Positions 58,691-64,000 of a stretch of 64,000 nt of DNA are shown in pieces. The stretch comes from Papaver somniferum. Its lineage: Eukaryota > Streptophyta > Magnoliopsida > Ranunculales > Papaveraceae. Position numbers and translations under genes: made by a program. The DNA is taken from assembly GCF_003573695.1 (NCBI RefSeq), contig NW_020639929.1, positions 1,578,406 to 1,642,405 of the forward strand, given 5' to 3'. The notes beneath the pieces are model-generated. The model saw only the letters and a list, made by a program, of their open reading frames with translations. It was not told the origin of the DNA and ran no database searches. The first letter of the stretch is position 1, and every line of letters begins with the position of its first letter.

Positions 58691-59860
58691 ATATTCTGAA
58701 AATGAAAATAAATGATTTTTTTTCTAAAAATTACTGGGTCTCATACAAAAATCATATAAAACTTAGCATAAAACTCCCCAGATAAGCATCTTACGTGAAC
58801 AAGCGGTTTTGTTGAGAGTTTAAATTTGGGAACTGGTTAAGAATTGTTGTTTTCATTAAACTTGGTTGATAACTCATTTAAGGCTCCTAGGAAATAACAT
58901 GTGCCTCTGGTTCCGGCACAACTAGGTTCACCGATTGATTTTATTTTTCAGTCCCAAAAACTACCCTGTACCAGAAGTATTATGGGTCTTCTAAGATGGT
59001 TAACTACGTTGTCCATAATGAGATAAAATGGACAAATTTCAGAGACCAAATTTGGGAAATTAACTCAAATATGCTCCAGGAGCTTAAAATAAAATCATCC
59101 TACTACCCCAAATTATTTCCAGGACCAAAAATTTGTCTCGTTACCAGTAGTAATCTGACCCATAATTTAGAAGTTGTCATCACGACACACAGTCTGGCTA
59201 GTGACCAAAAATGTGATGTAACCTAGATAAAATGGTGTAACCCTGATTTTGCCATGCGACCTTAAATTTGCTTCTTTGTGGCCCAGAATTTGCAATGTGT
59301 CCTAGGAAAGCTCTTGCAATATATGGTACCGGTTACCAGTTTTGCAAGGTACATGAGAAATACAACAGCTAACAAAAACCCGATACATGTGAGATACCTA
59401 AGAAATTCAGTGCATCAAAACAAAATAAAACAAAACAAAACAAAACTAAGAAATACAGCACCAAGGTACGTCCACGCACCCCAAAACATATGGGACATTC
59501 AGAAGTCTTTCTTACGTATAAACTCTGAAACATTTTAGAACTTGCAAGTGTTCAGTCACCGGTAAAAATAGATCTTTGAGTCTTCCGTAGTGTGCAACTC
59601 ATGATTTCCCCAATGTCAAGTCTCAATTTGTAATGAAGTGCATAATATGCTTTGATGATTTATGTCATTTTCAAGTACTATAACCTTCCCTTCAAGTGCA
59701 CTACAGCTCTCTTACTGTTATGTCTTCAAGTTGGCTTCTAGAGTAGAAACATGTGAAGTTAACAGATTGTAATGCAAACAATTGATGTTTATAAAAATGA
59801 AAAAGTAATGAAACAGAGCATAAAAGAAGAAATGGGAGAGACAGTTTTTCTGCGCTGCTC
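58691..59860. other. Intergenic sequence
   Basis: No supported ORF. Contains an AAAAC-type simple repeat at about 59415-59450. It lies between the 5' side of the DUF761 gene and the 3' side of the HD-Zip gene. Confidence 0.4.
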
Positions 59861-60113
59861 AAGAAAAGGTTCACCAATTTTATTTCAAACGTTTACAATG
59901 ATATATATGTAATTGGATGCTTGTTCAATACAAAACAACAACACAATACAACATGAACCAGTATGTCTTGCTTTAGGTGAAACAAGCAACACAAACTAAT
60001 TTTGGTTCAATGTTATAATGATGTGTTGTTTCTTGTTTAATATTGAATTCAGGGTTCAACTACATTTATCATTAAATTTACAACTTCCGAAGATAAAATT
60101 GGTGAACCTTCTT
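59861..60113. mobile_element. Foldback/MITE-like inverted repeat, 253 bp
   Basis: The left end AAGAAAAGGTTCACCAATTT is the reverse complement, with a 2-base gap, of the right end AAATTGGTGAACCTTCTT. The inner parts also pair imperfectly (GATATATATGTAATTGGA against GATAAATGTAGTTGAA, TTGTTCAATACAAAACAAC against TTAAACAAGAAACAAC), so the whole 253 bp could fold into a hairpin around 59985. No target duplication is obvious. It lies 287-539 bases past the HD-Zip stop codon, possibly within the 3' UTR. Confidence 0.65.
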
Positions 60114-60399
60114 GGAGTAATGCAAAGAAAAACAAGATAGGTATGAACATAAGATGTTTAGAAGAGTTCCCTAATAATTAACATAGTAATTAAGTAGTGT
60201 AGAAGAGTCGCAACGCAAAGTACCAACAAGTATGATGAACCAAAAAACTGAAAAAAAGTTGCCAGAATCAACCAGCCCTATTGTTCTAAGCCTAGTTTAT
60301 GCCTGTGGCAATATGTTTACATTCCAAAAGAGAATCCTAGCAAAGAAAAAGAGAAGTCCAGGTTTTCGTCTCTTGAACCTTAAGGAACTAGTATTGAAA
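60114..60399 (-). other. 3' flank or 3' UTR of the HD-Zip III gene
   Basis: Directly follows the stop codon. No coding content and no unambiguous polyadenylation signal. Confidence 0.5.
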
Positions 60400-63300
60400 C
60401 TAAACAAAGGACCAGTTGACGAACATGAAACAGATACAGTGTGCATTTTCTTCCTGATCCAACACCTTCCAAGCAACTGCTCTCTCGTATGAGATTGGCC
60501 TCCCCATGCTGGAGAGACAAATGCCACCTTGAAGACATGCAAAACCCTAATAACAACCAACAGAGCAAGTATAATTAGAACGAAACAAACTAGTAAACAT
60601 ATATATGACTTCAACAAAAGACAAGAGAATGTTTTAACAAATCTAAATTTGGATGCTTGGTCGAGCTGAACAGAATTAAGATTTCTGTTTGTATGATCTC
60701 CGACAACCCAATTACGGAACTCCTAAGTTCAAGGATTCGAAGGACAGCTTTGGTGAAGATGGCATAAAAAGATCACCAAAATTAATCATAAGATCATTTC
60801 CATGTGAGACAACTTGCATATAATGTACAGTTCTTGCTATGTGACATCTAGATAATAATATCCTTTCCCATGGATTTCCATAGAGTATGAAGCTTCTTTT
60901 TTTTTATATATTTACACCACTATGCTGTCTAACATGGTTTCCACCATTTAAATTTCTGGTACGTTGAGAAAAATATGAAATGCACTCCAATATTCGTAAC
61001 ATATTTCATTTTCTGACGGAATTAATATTATATAAAAATTGAGTAAATTTCTTAATTAGAAGCCACTCAACAAACCTGTTGCATTATCTGTGGGAACTCA
61101 GCATATAGAGTCTTTCTCCCGTGGTCATCGAATATCTTTTCTAAAGTTATGTCTTGGAGGGCAACCAGAGTTGTCTCAAGCATGTCAAGACCTGCCTGGT
61201 TTGCGAAGTTGAACACCGGAAGTGCCTGTATAATTGTAACGAAAGGATTAGCGCTTGACTGAGAAACCAAATACGACAGAGATTACCACAGAACATCAAA
61301 CGGTCCATCATAAAGTTGAATCATAGTTTAATCTACAAGTTAACTATTGGCCTTTATAACAGACATGATGGTATATGTCCAACATAAGACAGTGAAGCAT
61401 CTGACAACATAAATAACCACAGAACATCAAACAGTCAATCGCTAAAGTTGAATAATTTTTTGATCTACAAGTTAAACTATTGGCCTTTCTAGCAGACATG
61501 CTGGTATATGTCCAACATAAGACAGTGAAGCGTCTGACAACAAAAATAAATTCAGTTTGCAGCATCCTATTCTAGTTCCTTGTAAAATAACCTGCTATCA
61601 AGATCATACTAAACGAGCACCAGTCACTTAATTCAGAGCATCAGATACTCGCACTATTCGTCAAAATTTACAAGTTCAAATGGAAGCTGTATTTCCCAAG
61701 GGACAAGATAAGTACTTGACAAATAAAAAATGAAAGCTCAGTTGGCAGGGTAAATCATGTGGGTGTTAATCAATCAGCCAAGTGAGTTACACCCATGATG
61801 CATTGTGGCTATTTAGTTCAAATATTACATGGAGAAGAAACAGGTTCAGACCTTTATGGAGCAGCACATTATTGCGTCAGACTGATGCCAAAGTGTTTTA
61901 AGAATAGATTCACTTGCTTCGCCATTGGACTTTAAAAGCTCCGCACCCATGAAACGTCTACCAAGAAAATATCAGATTATCAGTTCATTAAAAAAAATTC
62001 CAAAGCGCAATTAGTCAACAAAATTTACAAGAAAATAGAGAGAAATAGAAACGATTGGGGTAAACAGATTTTTTAGCTATCATGGAGATGCAGAAGTTAG
62101 ACGTGGCGCTATGAATGTTCTCTTTAGGAGACACATGCACAATAAAAATCAAACAACCATGAAATCAAGGAATGCAAATAGCAGGTCTCAGCTAAACAGT
62201 TACAGTCGAAATAACGAATGTGCAATTGGCGAACTTTGAATTCACCTGTAACTGTTAGAGATCCAGTGAGCTAGTGTTTGTGCTTCAGGAGATCCTGGTG
62301 GTGGCCTCAGACCAGAGTGAGGACTAAGATTAGAGGGGGAGAGAGCCAATGCTACTCTCTGAACAGATGATACAATGCTTCGCACATATTGCCTGGCCAT
62401 GGATGCTACATTTTCTTGGAGGTGGCTCTCGAACGCAAATTGAAATGCTATTGTCATCACTGATCTCAAGCTGCTACCGTTGCTAGCATAATCACCCGAA
62501 GCTCTGTTTCTAGGTTGCCCAACCTCAAGAGCAGAAGCAAGGTCAAGTGTGCGATTAGGACTGGAAGAATCCTGCCATACACATAAGCGACACATTAACA
62601 ACAGGAACTATGGGATAACTAGTAGGAAAAAATGGTACACTGACACATTTGAGCACAAGGAAAAATTAATGCTTCATATACAACAGTGTGCAATAAAGAA
62701 ACTTACCAATCCAGAATCGAGAGGAATAATACGGAAACCGGAAGGTAAGAGAGGTGCATCATCAGCAAAGGAGGAATCCATGGGAGCAAAGATGAGTTCA
62801 GCACAGGTGCCAACAGCATTCTCATCCAGCCCATTACAAAGCTGTGGAAGTGAAATACAGAACACCAACAAGTCAACAATGGATTCAACGTGTCACTCCT
62901 CGGGGAAAAAAAGAGAAGATAACAATTCCCCTATTTCATTTCATGTTTGGAAACAGTGACAACATGTGATATGAGCAGTGAATAGGACCAGAGAACAGTC
63001 ATCAGAAAAGAGCTGTTCTTCGTATATCTTTAATACATGAAAGCATGCTCTAGACAAGCTTCTGCCTACACTAAGGGACTTGAGTGACTGGAAAATAACT
63101 TCCAAAATTGTCCATGGTTAACAAATTTTGTAACAAAAGATTTAACTTTTGGTGTACCCTTTAGCTGCTTGGCATAAAGTAAACGAAATGCAATTGGCCA
63201 ACTGGATTCGGGAAAGTATACATACTTGTAGAAGAAACAGATCTTTAGCCATAATTGAGTCCTCCTGACATTGGCCCACATTTTCCAGTTTAATGACCTC

Positions 63301-64000
63301 CAGTGACTGTTTAAAAGCAAAAGAAAAAAAATGTCAAGTACTGATGAAACCACCATTCACTGGTTATAGTTCAAAGGTAACTGAAACAAAATGAACTCGA
63401 TAACTTGCCTCTTCATGCTCTACTGTGTGAGCCAGTGGAAGGATAACCTGGCCCCCAAAACCGCCAAATCGAGCCCCTGGTAAGCTAAAGGGACCAGCTT
63501 TGACAACAGAAGCTGAGTACGCATCAATGCTACTATCTGCCCATTCAGATCGATGCTCTCGAAGAAATCTGAGGAGTACAGCAGCAGGCACATTCTGCAA
63601 ACCAAAATGAAATCAACAAATGTAAAGAATGCTCTCTAATAGACATGAAACGAAATACCAGCAGTTAAAAGAAAAATAAAACCACTAGGGGTCAGTATCC
63701 TAACCTGCAAAAGCATGGATGCCTTAGCACATAGTACTGCATTACTCACAGCTGAAAACCCATTGATGAAAGAGTTATTTGCCCCCATCAGTTTTCCAGG
63801 AGATGAATTGACGAGGATGGTGACATCATCTATCCCATCATTTCCCATTATTGACCATCCCTCATCAGTAAAGCCGTTGAGAGCTTCATTAAAACCTCTG
63901 CAACAGAATATCAATCAATATCCGATCAGAATATCATAACTTAAGGCATCTTGAAGCATCATTATCTCTCACCTGCTAAGCCTCTGAGTAAGTGCACGTA
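60400..64000 (-). CDS. ATHB-15-like: Class III HD-Zip transcription factor, C-terminal half (partial)
   Basis: Nine exons are visible: 63973-64000, 63705-63897, 63409-63594, 63226-63306, 62707-62841, 62246-62571, 61852-61957, 61076-61225 and 60400-60546. All join in frame and give about 448 residues ending NWSFV. The homeodomain, leucine zipper and most of the START domain lie beyond the right edge. Visible are the post-START region (GFNEALNGFTDEGW, NVPAAVLLRFLREHRSEWAD, GQVILPLAHTVEHEE) and the C-terminal MEKHLA region (NVASMARQYVRSIVSSVQR, LPVFNFANQAGLDMLETTL, CLQGGICLSSMGRP). FGGFGGQVILPLAH and GFACLQGGICLSSMGRP point to the ATHB-15/CORONA-ATHB-8 branch rather than REVOLUTA or PHABULOSA. 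These nuclear factors control vascular, meristem and organ-polarity patterning and are targeted by miR166 at a site in the START region, outside this window. One intron (63307-63408) has a GC donor. No damage is seen. Confidence 0.95.
61285..61547. repeat. Tandem duplication (131-bp unit, two copies) in an HD-Zip intron
   Basis: ACCACAGAACATCAAAC occurs at 61285 and 61416. The shared run includes GTATATGTCCAACATAAGAC. It lies entirely within the intron 61226-61851 and does not touch splice sites. Confidence 0.85.

Overview
This window is plant nuclear DNA, most likely from a eudicot. The evidence is a class III HD-Zip gene with plant introns, a DUF761 gene, and Athila-type and Tat-type Ty3/gypsy retrotransposons, a CACTA transposon and an L1-type LINE. 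I cannot name the species. Only two genes look functional, and both are on the minus strand: a small single-exon DUF761 gene (56800-57453) and the 3' half of a class III HD-Zip transcription factor gene (60400-64000, running off the right edge). Nearly everything else is mobile DNA or decayed host sequence.

Layout. 1-14260 holds two nested Athila-like elements. The inner one (2789-13768, perfect 5-bp target duplication ATGAA) sits inside the 3' LTR of an outer one, whose LTR is split into 2029-2788 and 13774-14260. 14296-15835 is a GC-rich tandem array with two unit lengths (202-214 bp, then 69 bp). 16047-22632 is a 5'-truncated Tat-lineage element on the plus strand: end of RNase H, second RNase H, integrase, an antisense coiled-coil ORF, then the 3' LTR. 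22633-23039 is the 3' end of a broken DUF761 gene copy. 23040-34007 is a second, internally deleted Tat element on the minus strand, inserted in that DUF761 coding sequence. It contains a minus-strand solo LTR (26615-29742), which is itself split by a plus-strand solo LTR (26663-28235). The 5' end of the broken DUF761 gene resumes at 34008-34368.

34718-42479 is a non-autonomous CACTA transposon with TAA target duplications. It carries tandem repeats and spliceable fragments of a captured zinc-knuckle gene. 42480-43340 is further flank of the broken DUF761 copy. 43341-52560 is a decayed LINE, interrupted at 44311-52339 by a coding-free LTR element whose U3 is packed with TTGAC cores. 52561-56660 is intergenic, with one diverged tandem duplication. 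56669-58690 is the intact copy of the DUF761 segment. Beyond it are a foldback element and the HD-Zip gene.

How the pieces relate. The DUF761 segment was duplicated in tandem. One copy then took a Tat element next to its 3' end, a second Tat element in its coding sequence, a CACTA element upstream and a LINE further out, while the other copy stayed clean. The two Tat elements lie head to head, so their 3' portions form a roughly 3.5-kb inverted repeat around a spacer of about 0.4 kb. All assignments come from reading motifs, target duplications and repeat ends. No database search was possible.
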